Part shown: positions 34,034 through 42,401 of the stretch, in pieces
How the letters are laid out: every line of letters begins with the position of its first letter
Numbering within the stretch: the stretch's first letter is position 1
Source: Candidatus Omnitrophota bacterium
Lineage (GTDB): Bacteria; CAIJMQ01
NCBI GenBank assembly: GCA_018812925.1
Contig: JAHJCU010000004.1
Coordinates: forward strand, 308,289-372,288
DNA length: 64,000 bases
Direction of reading: 5' to 3'
Made by a program: the position numbers and the translations under genes
Notes under the pieces: generated by a model
The model's database searches: none
Seen by the model: the letters and a program-made list of their open reading frames with translations, nothing else
Told to the model about the DNA's origin: nothing

Positions 34034-35272
34034 ATGCAAATAGAAGTTAAAGATTTAAAAGATAATAAAAAATCGTTATCTATTGAAATCCCCAAGGAAG
34101 AAGTAGATAAGAAGCTGGCGAAAACATATGCGACGGTTTTAACCAGCGCCGCTATCCCTGGGTTTAGGAAGGGAAAAGCTTCTTTAAAAATATTAAAGCT
34201 TTATTATGGCAAGGATATTAAAAAACAGGTTGCTGAAGAACTTGTGGACGAATATTATCAGAAAGCGATTGGTGAGAAAGATTTGAAGGTGGCTCCTTCA
34301 CCGGAAATTAAGGAAGTAGAAGTGGAAGAAGGCAAACCTTTGAAGTTTGAAGCTATAGTCGAGACATTTGCCAAATTCAATATAGGAGAATATAAGGGGA
34401 TAGAGATTGAAAGAGAAAAATCAGAAGTTTCTAAGGACGATATTGAAGCCGTACTTGAGAGAAGACGCGAAGAACTTGCAGAGCTTATCCCTGTTAATAA
34501 CCGCCCGTCTATAAAGGGGGACCTTTTAACGGCTGATTATCATATAGAAATAGATGGGAAGGTCGCAAAAGAATTAAAAAACCAAAAATTAGTATTAGGC
34601 AAAACTCCCGTTCCCAAAGGATGGGAAAAGGAATTAACCGGAGTCAAGAAAGGTGATGTTAGAGAAATCCGCGAAAAAGCCAAATCGGAAAAATCCAAGG
34701 AAGTATTGTATAAATTTGTTGTCAAGGATGTTCAGGAAAGACGGCTTTTAGCTCTTGATGATGATTTCGCGAAAAAATTGGGCGATTTCGAAAGTTTGGC
34801 TAAGGCAAAAGAAAAGATAAAGGCAGAATTGGAGGAAATGGCTCGTTTTTACGAAGAAGAAAATCTAAGAAGAACTGTCATTGATAAAATCCTTAAAAAT
34901 TCCGATATTGAAGCACCTGCTTCTTTAATTAAAAGGTTTTCCGATTATTACAAGTCAATGAATAAGGATATGAGCGAAGAGGAAAGCAAAAAATTGGCGG
35001 AAGAAAATATTAAGAAAGAACTGATAGTGGACGAAATTGCTAAAAAAGAAAAGATAAAAGCAACTGACGAGGAAATAAGTAGAAGAAAAAGCCAGATTAC
35101 AAGAAAAGAAATTTCGCAGGAAGATATCCGGGAAGACTTGAAAAAAGAAAAAGTTTTAAAATTTCTTATTGACAACGCAAAAATAAAAGATAAAGCAAAA
35201 AAAGCGATTATTACCCCTGAAGAAGAGAATAAACTTTCTTCGGACAAAAAAGGAAGTATCATAATTCCTTAA
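34034..35272 (+). CDS. tig: Trigger factor
   Basis: A 412-residue ribosome-associated chaperone. The ribosome-docking loop GFRKGKAS is at 43-50. A PPIase-like middle domain (about 150-235) and a long charged helical C-terminal domain follow. The PPIase domain lacks several aromatic residues of FKBPs, so prolyl isomerase activity may be weak. It is 9 nt upstream of clpP, a classic pairing for protein folding and quality control. Confidence 0.94.
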   Translation: MQIEVKDLKDNKKSLSIEIPKEEVDKKLAKTYATVLTSAAIPGFRKGKASLKILKLYYGKDIKKQVAEELVDEYYQKAIGEKDLKVAPSPEIKEVEVEEGKPLKFEAIVETFAKFNIGEYKGIEIEREKSEVSKDDIEAVLERRREELAELIPVNNRPSIKGDLLTADYHIEIDGKVAKELKNQKLVLGKTPVPKGWEKELTGVKKGDVREIREKAKSEKSKEVLYKFVVKDVQERRLLALDDDFAKKLGDFESLAKAKEKIKAELEEMARFYEEENLRRTVIDKILKNSDIEAPASLIKRFSDYYKSMNKDMSEEESKKLAEENIKKELIVDEIAKKEKIKATDEEISRRKSQITRKEISQEDIREDLKKEKVLKFLIDNAKIKDKAKKAIITPEEENKLSSDKKGSIIIP

Positions 35273-35281
35273 AAAACTAAA

Positions 35282-35914
35282 ATGGCTTTAATTCCTATAG
35301 TTATAGAACAAACAGGCAGGATGGAAAGAGCGTATGATATCTATTCGCGCCTGTTAAAAGACAGGATAATTATGTTGGGCGTTCCCATAGACGACCATAT
35401 TGCCAATGTGGTGATTGCGCAACTGTTATATTTGGAATCCGAAGACCCAAAAAAAGATATATTTTTATATATAAATTCACCCGGCGGATATGCAACTGCA
35501 GGTTTGGCGATATACGATACTATGCAGTTTATAAAATGCGATGTGTCTACGATATGCGTAGGGCAGGCTTCTTCTGCCGCCGCTTTATTGCTTCTTGCGG
35601 GGATTAAAGGCAAGCGACTGTCTTTGCCGCATAGCAGAATACTCATTCATCAGCCTTCCGGCGCTGTTCAGGGACAAGCCACAGATATCGGAATCCACGC
35701 AAAGGAAATATTAACTCTAAAGGAAAAAATGAACGAACTTATTTCTCAACATACAGGTCAATCATTAGAGAGAGTTCAAAAAGATACGGAAAGAGATTAT
35801 TTTATGAATCCCGAAGAAGCTAAAAAATATGGTATCATAGACGAAATTATTTATTCTAAGAAACCCGCCTCTTCCGGCAAAAAAGATAAGGGCGAAGGAG
35901 TTAATAAAAAATGA
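35282..35914 (+). CDS. clpP: ATP-dependent Clp protease proteolytic subunit
   Basis: A 210-residue serine peptidase. The triad is S98 (GQASSAA), H123 (RILIHQP) and D172 (TERDYFM), matching E. coli positions plus one. The residues after the Ser are AA rather than the common MG. The C-terminus is extended by a lysine-rich tail. No clpX follows; the next gene, rplM, overlaps by 4 nt (ATGA). It partners with ClpX or ClpA from elsewhere. Confidence 0.96.
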   Translation: MALIPIVIEQTGRMERAYDIYSRLLKDRIIMLGVPIDDHIANVVIAQLLYLESEDPKKDIFLYINSPGGYATAGLAIYDTMQFIKCDVSTICVGQASSAAALLLLAGIKGKRLSLPHSRILIHQPSGAVQGQATDIGIHAKEILTLKEKMNELISQHTGQSLERVQKDTERDYFMNPEEAKKYGIIDEIIYSKKPASSGKKDKGEGVNKK

Positions 35915-36375
35915 AAACATTTATACTCAAAAAAGAAGCAGTTGAAAGAAAATGGTATTTAGTAGATGCCAAAGATGAAATACTGGGAAGATTAGCATCA
36001 AGAATAGCCCTTGTTTTGCAAGGCAAGAATAAGCCCTCATATACTCCCAATGTTGATATGAGTGATTTTGTAGTGGTTATAAATGCGGAAAAAATAAAAG
36101 TTACGGGCAAAAAATTGAAAACCAAACAATATGAAAGACATTCAACATATCCGGGCGGTTTAAAAATTGAAAAATTCGAAACATTGCTTAATACAAAGCC
36201 CGCAGAAGTGATAAAGAAAGCAGTTAAAAGAATGTTGCCCGTAAACAAATTAAGAGATAAAAGAATGAAGAAATTGAAAATTTACAAAGGTTCTGAACAT
36301 CCGCATAAAAGTGTAAAAATAGAACCTATAAATCTTACCAAGAAAAGAACTGGTTCGGTTCTTTGTGAGCCCTAA
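35911..36375 (+). CDS. rplM: Ribosomal protein L13
   Basis: A 154-residue large-subunit protein. The motifs [31 protein letters not shown] and [16 protein letters not shown] are intact. It is longer at the C-terminus (to [14 protein letters not shown]) than the typical 142 residues. The last two sense codons and TAA form the left arm of a perfect hairpin (36369-36399), so the tail may be repeat-derived. The start overlaps clpP by 4 nt. rpsI follows, as usual. Confidence 0.96.
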   Translation: MKTFILKKEAVERKWYLVDAKDEILGRLASRIALVLQGKNKPSYTPNVDMSDFVVVINAEKIKVTGKKLKTKQYERHSTYPGGLKIEKFETLLNTKPAEVIKKAVKRMLPVNKLRDKRMKKLKIYKGSEHPHKSVKIEPINLTKKRTGSVLCEP

Positions 36376-36399
36376 ACCGAATTTATTCTGGTTTAGGGC
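36369..36399. other. Perfect 10-bp hairpin spanning the rplM stop codon
   Basis: GCCCTAAACC (36369-36378) and GGTTTAGGGC (36390-36399) are exact complements around an 11-nt loop. The rplM stop TAA is at 36373-36375 within the left arm. No U-tract follows, so it may be an RNA stability or processing element, or a weak attenuator ahead of rpsI, rather than a terminator. Confidence 0.75.
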
Positions 36400-36426
36400 T
36401 TATAAAACATAGGAGAATTTTATTTT

Positions 36427-36816
36427 ATGGAAAATAAAGTTAATACTACAGGAAGAAGAAAAGAAGCGGTTGCAAAAGTTTTCCTTTCCTTGGGAACAGG
36501 CAATATCGTCATAAACGGCAAAAGATTGGATGAATATTTTCCTCTATTGAACCTTCAGGCAAGAGTTCTTGCCCCACTTGAAGTTACCGAAAATCTAAAG
36601 CTATATGATGTAAAAATTAAGGTGCTCGGTGGAGGCATTTCGGGACAAGCCGGTGCAGCTGCGCTTGGTATTGCCCGCGCCCTGGTTGAAACAGACGAAA
36701 AATTTAGAGCTACGCTTAAGAAAAAAGGCTTATTAAAAAGAGATCCTCGAATGGTAGAGAGAAAAAAATATGGCCGAAGAAAAGCTCGTAAAAGCCCCCA
36801 ATACTCCAAACGATAA
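36427..36816 (+). CDS. rpsI: Ribosomal protein S9
   Basis: A 129-residue small-subunit protein. GRRKEAVAKVFL at the start and the basic tail RKKYGRRKARKSPQYSKR, whose final Lys-Arg reaches the P-site tRNA, are canonical. AGGAG lies 8-12 nt upstream of the ATG. The zapA reading frame starts inside its last 47 nt. Confidence 0.97.
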   Translation: MENKVNTTGRRKEAVAKVFLSLGTGNIVINGKRLDEYFPLLNLQARVLAPLEVTENLKLYDVKIKVLGGGISGQAGAAALGIARALVETDEKFRATLKKKGLLKRDPRMVERKKYGRRKARKSPQYSKR

Positions 36817-37090
36817 AGGGGAAATTGTTGTTGTTAGTGTTCTCGGTAATGAAATTAGATTGAGAACACAAGCCGATTCGGATTATATTCATAAGTTAAC
36901 CGAAGATATTGAAAACAGAATAAAACGCTGTATGAGCGATTCGGGCATTATGTCTTCCCTGAAAGCGGTGATTTTAGTATGCCTTGACCTTGCGGACGAA
37001 TTGGAAAAAGAAAAGAAACAGCATTCCAAAAAAGACAAGTCTTGGGAAGAAAGAATAGATAAACTAATCAATAAAATTTCCGCAGTTTAA
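36770..37090 (+). CDS. zapA: Cell division protein ZapA
   Basis: A 106-residue protein. VVVSVLGNEIRLRTQADSDYIHKLTEDIENRI matches the ZapA globular head, and a coiled-coil tail follows (about 75-104). It stabilises FtsZ protofilaments at the division site. The ATG lies 47 nt inside rpsI, and no later in-frame ATG or GTG precedes the conserved core, so the overlap is probably real. A candidate 6S RNA begins about 70 nt after the stop; zapA next to ssrS is a recurring arrangement. Confidence 0.82.
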   Translation: MAEEKLVKAPNTPNDKGEIVVVSVLGNEIRLRTQADSDYIHKLTEDIENRIKRCMSDSGIMSSLKAVILVCLDLADELEKEKKQHSKKDKSWEERIDKLINKISAV

Positions 37091-37126
37091 TCTACCTTAT
37101 ACGCCACAAAAAATTTAGGACAGGGG

Positions 37127-37154
37127 TTTACAATCCAATTTTGCATGTTATAAT
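37127..37154 (+). promoter_or_regulatory. Strong promoter for the candidate 6S RNA
   Basis: TTTACA (37127-37132), a 16-nt spacer and a consensus TATAAT (37149-37154) would start transcription near 37161, exactly at the base of the predicted terminal stem. Confidence 0.7.
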
Positions 37155-37160
37155 AAACCA

Positions 37161-37346
37161 AGGCTCTGGGATATACGTGATGGAATAAATGGAATCTTGA
37201 GCCAAATGGTTAAAAAGGGAATTCTACTTTGGGTAAAGCGTGTACGTCCCGACGTAACGTCGGGAAAACACAAACTATTCAAGAGAATACCCACTTTGTA
37301 AAGCAGCTTTAAGATTCCTGTCCCACACGGTATCTTGGGGCTTTTT
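37161..37346 (+). ncRNA. ssrS: Candidate 6S RNA
   Basis: No protein is encoded here, yet the roughly 185 nt fold on paper into one long rod. The ends pair: 37163-37179 (GCTCTGGGATATACGTG) with 37326-37341 (CACGGTATCTTGGGGC), with G-U pairs and one bulge, followed by TTTTT. Next, GGAATCTTGA (about 37191) pairs with TTTAAGATTCC. Then GGGAATTCT pairs with AGAATACCC around a mismatch. The apex is a perfect 8-bp TCCCGACG hairpin. A strong promoter, length, rod shape with interior openings, and position after zapA all fit 6S RNA, which sequesters the housekeeping RNA polymerase holoenzyme. A covariance search would be decisive. Confidence 0.62.
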
Positions 37347-37367
37347 AATCGGAACCGTGTTCCAATT

Positions 37368-37489
37368 ACCCCGTAGAGTATCGAAAAAATATCGCGAATT
37401 CCCCGTGTCTTGTCGTAGCGAGATAACAATGGAGAGAGAAATTTTGGAGAAAATTCTGGAAATTTTTTCGATGTCTTACGTTGCGGGGT
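37368..37489. repeat. Family A-like inverted repeat upstream of pdxA
   Basis: The block begins ACCCCGTAGAGTATCGAAAAAAT and ends with the near complement ATTTTTTCGATGTCTTACG...CGGGGT. The interior is AT-rich with an ATGGAGAGAG stretch. No gene is seen. The remaining 99 nt before pdxA are AT-rich without clear signals. Confidence 0.65.
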
Positions 37490-37588
37490 GATTCAATTTT
37501 TCATTCCTTTAAATACAATTTCAAAAATCAAATTATAAAGTGTAGAATAGTACACTTAATATCAGTAGTATTAACATGTAAAAAATAT

Positions 37589-38611
37589 ATGCTACCAATT
37601 ATTGGAATAACGATAGGCGACCCTGCCGGAATAGGCGGAGAGATTATCATAAAATCTCTCAAACAAAAAGCCCTACACTCGAAGTATTGTCCCGTTATCA
37701 TTGGTGATTTTTCTTATCTGAAACTCCTCATAAAAAAACTTTCTAGTCCCTTAAAGATAACCAGTATAAATAAAATTAAAAACAGGAAATCCTTACCCAT
37801 TGATGCAATCCCCGTAATTGACCTGAAGAATTTGGAAAATAAAAAAATTAAGTTTGGAATATGTGACGCGAGCTACGGGAAAGCCTCTTACGAATATATA
37901 GCTAAAGCCATAGAATTAGCTTCTTACGGATTTATTGACGTAATTGTTACAGCCCCTATAAACAAAGAAAGTTTTCATAAAGCACATATACCTTATACCG
38001 GACATACGGAAATGTTGGCTGAACTTACAAAAACGAAAAATTTCGCAATGATGCTCGTAGGCGGGTCTCCGACCTCTACGGGTCGTAGAACCGGAGGGAA
38101 ATTAAGAGTCGTATTAGTGACAAGACATATCCCCATTAAAAATGTTTCAAAAAAATTAACTGAAGAAAAAATTTTCACAGCTATAAAACTTGCCCACAAT
38201 GCAGGTAAATATTTTAATATCCCTAAACCAATAATAGGCGTCTGTGGACTTAATCCTCATAGCGGCGAAGGTGGAACTATAGGAGATGAAGAGATTAAAA
38301 TAATTATACCCGCAATCGAGAAATCCAAAAAAACGGGAATAAACGCGATGGGACCATATGCTTCGGATACTATTTTTTATAAAGCCCTAAAAGGAAACTA
38401 TGATTTTGTTGTTGCAATGTTCCACGACCAAGGACTTATACCTTTAAAAACGCTTTATTTTGACGAAGGGGTAAATGTTACTTTGGGACTTCCCTTTATC
38501 CGAACCTCGCCCGACCACGGTACGGCTTATGATATTGCGGGAAAAGGCATCGCAAATCCTAAAAGCATGCAGGAAGCGATAAAATTAGCCATAAAAATGA
38601 GCCGGATTTAA
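37589..38611 (+). CDS. pdxA: 4-hydroxythreonine-4-phosphate dehydrogenase
   Basis: A protein of about 340 residues for the pyridoxal phosphate pathway (DXP-dependent route). GITIGDPAGIGGEI at the N-terminus, TGHTEMLA, LNPHSGEGGTIGDEE and FHDQGLIPLK (metal and substrate residues) are present. The frame is open further upstream, but the family begins at LPIIGITIGDP, so ATG 37589 is preferred; no Shine-Dalgarno is evident. Residues near 160-172 (SPTSTGRRTGG) are extra and coincide with an inverted repeat at 38067-38096. Confidence 0.92.
   Translation: MLPIIGITIGDPAGIGGEIIIKSLKQKALHSKYCPVIIGDFSYLKLLIKKLSSPLKITSINKIKNRKSLPIDAIPVIDLKNLENKKIKFGICDASYGKASYEYIAKAIELASYGFIDVIVTAPINKESFHKAHIPYTGHTEMLAELTKTKNFAMMLVGGSPTSTGRRTGGKLRVVLVTRHIPIKNVSKKLTEEKIFTAIKLAHNAGKYFNIPKPIIGVCGLNPHSGEGGTIGDEEIKIIIPAIEKSKKTGINAMGPYASDTIFYKALKGNYDFVVAMFHDQGLIPLKTLYFDEGVNVTLGLPFIRTSPDHGTAYDIAGKGIANPKSMQEAIKLAIKMSRI
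38067..38096. repeat. Inverted repeat inside pdxA
   Basis: CTCCGACCTCTACG and CGTAGAACCGGAG are imperfect complements. They encode a serine/glycine/arginine-rich stretch not expected in PdxA. Confidence 0.55.
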
Positions 38612-38637
38612 AATAAAATTTACAAATTTAACTTTTA

Positions 38638-39462
38638 TCAGAAAGACTGAATTTTCTCCCTGATTTTCTTAATCATCCAAGGCGGAGTAGATGCGCCGGC
38701 AGTTATTCCGACTTTTTGAAAATTTTTAAACCATTCTTTTTTAAGTTCGTCTTCGTCTTCAACCTGATATGCCCGTTTTTTATTTTTAATACAAAGTTCA
38801 AGCAACTGTCGTGTATTGGCGCTATTATGTCCGCCTATTATTATCATTATATCGACATCCTTTAAAAGTTTTAGCGTAGATGTTTGTCTTTTTCTGGTGG
38901 CATCACAGATGGTATTTATTACTTTAATCTCATTGGAGCGTTTTGATGCTTTTAAAACAACCTGTTGGAAAATATTTTCACTCATTGTGGTTTGAGCTAT
39001 TATTCCGCAGGAACCAATAGATTTGTTTTGTAATTCTGATTTGTCTTTTACCACAATAACATTACCCTGCAAGAACGGTAATATACCTCTAATTTCAGGA
39101 TGTTTCTTGTCCCCGACTATTATTAATTGTTCATACATCCTGCTAAGTTTTATAGCTTCATCTCGGGCTTTTTTTACGAAAGGACAAGTCGCATCAATAA
39201 TTTTTTTTACTCTCGGTTTTATTTTCTTAAGCACTTCAGGAGAAATGCCATGTGAAGGAATAATGACTATTTCATTGTCTATTTTTTTAAAATCGTCTAT
39301 GACTACAATGCCTTTCTTTCCCATTTTTTGCACCATCGGGGGATTATGTATTAAAGCGCCCAGTGTATAAACCTGCCCGTTTTTAGCCGCATCCAAAGCT
39401 ATTTTTACGGCTCTTTTTACGCCGAAACAGAAGCCTGAATTTTTAGCAACAATTATTTTCAT
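38638..39462 (-). CDS. ispH: 4-hydroxy-3-methylbut-2-enyl diphosphate reductase
   Basis: A 274-residue Fe-S enzyme, the last step of the MEP isoprenoid pathway. The three cluster cysteines are C12 (SGFCFGVKRA), the Cys in DATCPFVKKA and the Cys in NTICDATRKRQ. HNPPMV and the catalytic SHGISPEV region are present. The ATG shares one base with the rseC stop (TAATG), so the two are co-translated. Confidence 0.95.
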   Translation of the reverse strand: MKIIVAKNSGFCFGVKRAVKIALDAAKNGQVYTLGALIHNPPMVQKMGKKGIVVIDDFKKIDNEIVIIPSHGISPEVLKKIKPRVKKIIDATCPFVKKARDEAIKLSRMYEQLIIVGDKKHPEIRGILPFLQGNVIVVKDKSELQNKSIGSCGIIAQTTMSENIFQQVVLKASKRSNEIKVINTICDATRKRQTSTLKLLKDVDIMIIIGGHNSANTRQLLELCIKNKKRAYQVEDEDELKKEWFKNFQKVGITAGASTPPWMIKKIREKIQSF

Positions 39463-39950
39463 TATTGTCCCTTATTGATATTTTCGTTATTCCTACCCTC
39501 TACGATAACATTAAGACACTCAGACAATATTTTTGAAATGAACGGTAATGTATCTTTTTTTATCTGATTTAATTTTTTTTCGTATATAAATAACGCGTAG
39601 AAAGTTAAGACAAAAGTTATGCCCCCTGCTATAGCTGAGACAATTTCACTGCGGCTTAGAGCCCATAGGATTAAATATCCGATTAAAAAAGTCATTATCG
39701 GTAAAATAAAAACCAAGAAGCTCAATTTGGAAATCATGCCCTCGGAAATAAATATTTCCACTTCATCCCCAATTTTTGCTCCAATATCATTGTCAACAGT
39801 TAAAGTCCTTTGCCCTTCATCATCAAGCATACAAATTCTGCATTCCCGCCTGCCAAATTTTGGCGGGCAGGTATCGCAATGTTCTGAGGCGCTTAAAAGC
39901 ACTACTGCCCTATTTCCTTCTATCTTTATAACTTTCCCTGTTTCAATCAT
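39462..39950 (-). CDS. rseC: RseC/MucC-like SoxR-reducing system protein
   Basis: A 162-residue protein with a short N-terminal domain containing C25, C28, C37 and C40 and two membrane helices (about 72-95 and 98-125). These features fit RseC, which is linked to the Rnf electron-transport complex and to SoxR reduction. The residues between the cysteine pairs (PPKFGRRE) are encoded by a palindromic repeat (39845-39871) that also appears in ligA and upstream of dapL. The insertion changes the spacing of the likely Fe-S ligands. The gene is upstream of and coupled to ispH, also an Fe-S enzyme. Confidence 0.82.
   Translation of the reverse strand: MIETGKVIKIEGNRAVVLLSASEHCDTCPPKFGRRECRICMLDDEGQRTLTVDNDIGAKIGDEVEIFISEGMISKLSFLVFILPIMTFLIGYLILWALSRSEIVSAIAGGITFVLTFYALFIYEKKLNQIKKDTLPFISKILSECLNVIVEGRNNENINKGQ
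39845..39871. repeat. Family C palindrome inside rseC
   Basis: CCCGCCTGCCAAA and TTTGGCGGGCAGG overlap as an inverted pair. It lies between the codons of the two Cys-x2-Cys pairs. Confidence 0.8.
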
Positions 39951-40039
39951 TTTTATACCGTCATTTTAGGTAAAGTGAGCCAAGTTGGCAAATAAAAACT
40001 CTGAATTCTTCCCAAAGAAAATCTAATAGTGTATTATAT

Positions 40040-40215
40040 ATAATCTAATCGCATATAAATGCGATTAGATTATCCCGCCGAGTGCGGGACTAAAGAAAAC
40101 CACAGCAGAAGAAAAAAGATTCATCCCCCTATTCTGATTTCAAACCCCGAGAAATTCGGGGAATTTCCGGGACCAAAGTCCCTGAAATTGCAGAATGCAA
40201 TTTCTAGGGGGAAAT
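40040..40215. repeat. Row of hairpins upstream of the corrinoid protein gene
   Basis: Four or more hairpins follow one another. A perfect 15-bp stem (40040-40054 with 40059-40073, loop ATAA) is followed by TCCCGC/GCGGGA (about 40073-40089), CCCCGA/TCGGGG (about 40145-40161), GGGAC/GTCCC and ATTGCA/TGCAAT. A TATAAT at 40039-40044 overlaps the first stem. Parts resemble the repeat at 22200-22330. The B12-riboswitch core sequences were looked for and not found. Confidence 0.65.
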
Positions 40216-40239
40216 CAAGGGGGAAAAAGGAAAGTTTAT

Positions 40240-40872
40240 ATGAGCGATTTAAATAAAATAGCAGAGAATGTGATTAGCGGCAAGGCTGAGGAAGTGAAAA
40301 ACTTAGTCCAGCAGGCATTAGATGAAAATATCCTGCCTAAAAAAATACTGGATGAAGGATTGATTGCCGGGATGAATATCGTAGGACAAAAATTTAAGAA
40401 TAACGATTTTTATATTCCCGAGGTGCTTATTGCGGCAAGAGCTATGCATAGCGGAATGGATGTGTTGAAACCAAGTCTTGTGAAATCAGGAGTAAAACCG
40501 ATAGCAAAAATTGCCATCGGCACAGTAAAAGGCGACTTGCACGATATCGGAAAAAATCTTGTTGCAATGATGCTTCAGGGGGCTGGATTTGAAATCAATG
40601 ATTTGGGTATCGATGTCCCCCCGCAGAAATTTGTTGAGGCGGTAAAACAAGGTATTCAAATTATCGGATTAAGCGCCCTTCTTACTACAACAATGCCATC
40701 TATGAAAGAGATAGTTGATACTTTAAAAAAAGAGGGCTTAAGAGATAAGGTTAAAATTATAATTGGAGGAGCGCCCTTAACCCAAGAATATGCCGATGAA
40801 ATAGGAGCTGATGGTTTCGCCCCCGATGCCGCATCTGCCGTAGATAAAGCAAAGGAATTGCTTAAGTTATAA
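40240..40872 (+). CDS. Corrinoid (vitamin B12)-binding methyltransferase protein
   Basis: A protein of about 210 residues. An N-terminal four-helix cap domain (1-85) is followed by a Rossmann B12-binding domain with GDLHDIGKN, where the His replaces the lower axial ligand of cobalamin, then SALLTTTMPSM and GGAPLT. It matches MtbC/MttC-type corrinoid proteins that shuttle methyl groups in one-carbon metabolism. ATG 40240 with AAGGAAAG upstream is preferred over an earlier in-frame ATG that lies in the repeat. No cognate methyltransferase or activating enzyme is adjacent, so the substrate is unknown. Confidence 0.9.
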   Translation: MSDLNKIAENVISGKAEEVKNLVQQALDENILPKKILDEGLIAGMNIVGQKFKNNDFYIPEVLIAARAMHSGMDVLKPSLVKSGVKPIAKIAIGTVKGDLHDIGKNLVAMMLQGAGFEINDLGIDVPPQKFVEAVKQGIQIIGLSALLTTTMPSMKEIVDTLKKEGLRDKVKIIIGGAPLTQEYADEIGADGFAPDAASAVDKAKELLKL

Positions 40873-40886
40873 GATAATCTCAAGTA

Positions 40887-40990
40887 ACCAAGATACAATA
40901 ACCAAATTAGTTTTACAATCAAAATTTCTTAAACTATACGCATCGTTTTCATTAGGCGGTTTTTTGTATCTTGTTTCTTGGTGTTTGTAA
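40887..40990. repeat. Intergenic inverted words between corrinoid gene and tRNA-Arg
   Basis: ACCAAGATAC (about 40887) pairs with GTATCTTG...CTTGGTG (about 40966-40984). The same words are present near 1963 after the site-2 protease gene. Confidence 0.5.
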
Positions 40991-41004
40991 CTTAATTAAG
41001 CGGG

Positions 41005-41078
41005 TGTCCCCAGGAGGAGTCGAACCTCCAACCTACGGATCCGAAGTCCGTCGCTCTATCCAGTTGAGCTATGGGGAC
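41005..41078 (-). tRNA. tRNA-Arg (anticodon TCG)
   Basis: On the minus strand, GTCCCCA pairs with TGGGGAC. The anticodon stem ACGGA/TCCGT holds CTTCGGA, so the anticodon is TCG. The T-loop GGTTCGACTCC is normal. After A73 the genome reads CCC, so the 3' CCA is not encoded. Confidence 0.95.
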
Positions 41079-41123
41079 AAAAATATTACATAAGGTAAAA
41101 TAAAAAGATTTTGAATTTTTAAA

Positions 41124-42197
41124 TTATAACCATTTTTTACGCCTGAAGTAGAGCATCATTAAACCAGCAACGCCAGCCATTATTAACCAAACAAAAGGGT
41201 AGCCCAATTTCCACTGAAGCTCCGGCATAAACCGAAAATTCATTCCATAAACTCCCGCAATAAATGTCAGCGGAATAAATATAGTCGCAATAATTGTGAG
41301 TACTTTCATAACTTCGTTCATTCTATTGCTTATACTCGAAAGATAAATATCAAGCATTCCGGAAAGCATATCCCTAAATGTTTCTACGGAATCAATTACC
41401 TGAATGGTATGGTCGTAAACATCCCTTAAATATATCATTGTGGATTTATATATAAGCTTTGATTCTCCTCTTTGCATATTACTTATTATTTCTCTTAACG
41501 GCCATATAGATTTACGCAGGGATATCATCTCTCTTTTTAAGTTATGAATTTTCTGTGCGGTTTTTGTTGTCGGCTCCAGCATAACCTCATCTTCTAAAGA
41601 CTCGGTTTTTTCACCCAATTTTTCAAGAATAAGAAAATAGCCGTCAGCTATAGCATCTATTAATGAATAGGCAAGATAGTCGGACTTCATTTTTCTTATT
41701 TTACCTTTGCTTGTTCTTATCCTTTCTCTGATTGAGTTAAAAATATCCCCTTCAGCTTCTTGAAAAGAAATCACAAAATTAGAGCCAAAAATAATGCTTA
41801 CTTGTTCTTCTTTTATTTCGCTATTTTCCCCATCCTGATAAAGCATTTTCAAAACTATAAAAATATGGTCTTGGAAATCCTCTATTTTAGGGCGTTGGAA
41901 GGTATTAACAATATCTTCCAAAATTAAAGAATGAAGATTAAAGTGCTCCCCAACTTTTCGCATAAGGTCAAGATTATGTATCCCGTCTATATTTATCCAA
42001 GTTACTGTAGGCTTGTCCCTGTATGGGAAAGCTTCCTCGATAGTTTTTACTTCCTTTTCTTCAAAAGTTTTTTCGTCATAATCAAAAATCGTTATCCTTA
42101 CCTTTGCATCCCTTTCTTCGCCTATGTGTACCAAAGTTCCCGGCGGCAGTCCAACCATTTCAGAGCTTTTTTTAGTAGATTTCCAAAACATTTTCAC
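41124..42197 (-). CDS. corA: Magnesium/cobalt transporter CorA
   Basis: A 357-residue channel protein. A large cytoplasmic N-terminal domain ends in a long stalk helix, followed by two membrane helices near the C-terminus. The selectivity motif YGMNF lies between them, and the tail RRKKWL is basic. It forms a pentameric Mg2+ channel in the inner membrane. It stands alone on the minus strand. The divergent 204-nt gap to gmhA should hold promoters for both genes. Confidence 0.95.
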   Translation of the reverse strand: MKMFWKSTKKSSEMVGLPPGTLVHIGEERDAKVRITIFDYDEKTFEEKEVKTIEEAFPYRDKPTVTWINIDGIHNLDLMRKVGEHFNLHSLILEDIVNTFQRPKIEDFQDHIFIVLKMLYQDGENSEIKEEQVSIIFGSNFVISFQEAEGDIFNSIRERIRTSKGKIRKMKSDYLAYSLIDAIADGYFLILEKLGEKTESLEDEVMLEPTTKTAQKIHNLKREMISLRKSIWPLREIISNMQRGESKLIYKSTMIYLRDVYDHTIQVIDSVETFRDMLSGMLDIYLSSISNRMNEVMKVLTIIATIFIPLTFIAGVYGMNFRFMPELQWKLGYPFVWLIMAGVAGLMMLYFRRKKWL

Positions 42198-42401
42198 CTC
42201 TTTTCGATTATATTTATTACCAATCTTTATATACCTAAAAACTCGCCTTGACTTTATTTATACTAAATCGCAGGCAAGCTGTCAAAGAATGGAATTTGCA
42301 AAAAATGTTTTGGATGACATGCGATAATTTATCGGATGAAGATATATAGAATTTTAGACAGATATGATAAAATTCATCAGTAACACTTTGAAGGAGCTAT
42401 T

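Noticed and set aside
37161-37346. tmRNA or SRP RNA as the identity of the ncRNA candidate
   Set aside because: No tRNA-like ends or tag frame, and no SRP apical GGAA/GCAGG hallmark; the rod with paired ends fits 6S better.
37481-37588. Upstream extension of pdxA by 36 codons
   Set aside because: The extra residues do not match PdxA and come from a repeat region; the family begins at 37589.
40040-40215. Cobalamin riboswitch ahead of the corrinoid gene
   Set aside because: The conserved B12-box sequences are absent, and the hairpins resemble dispersed repeats.
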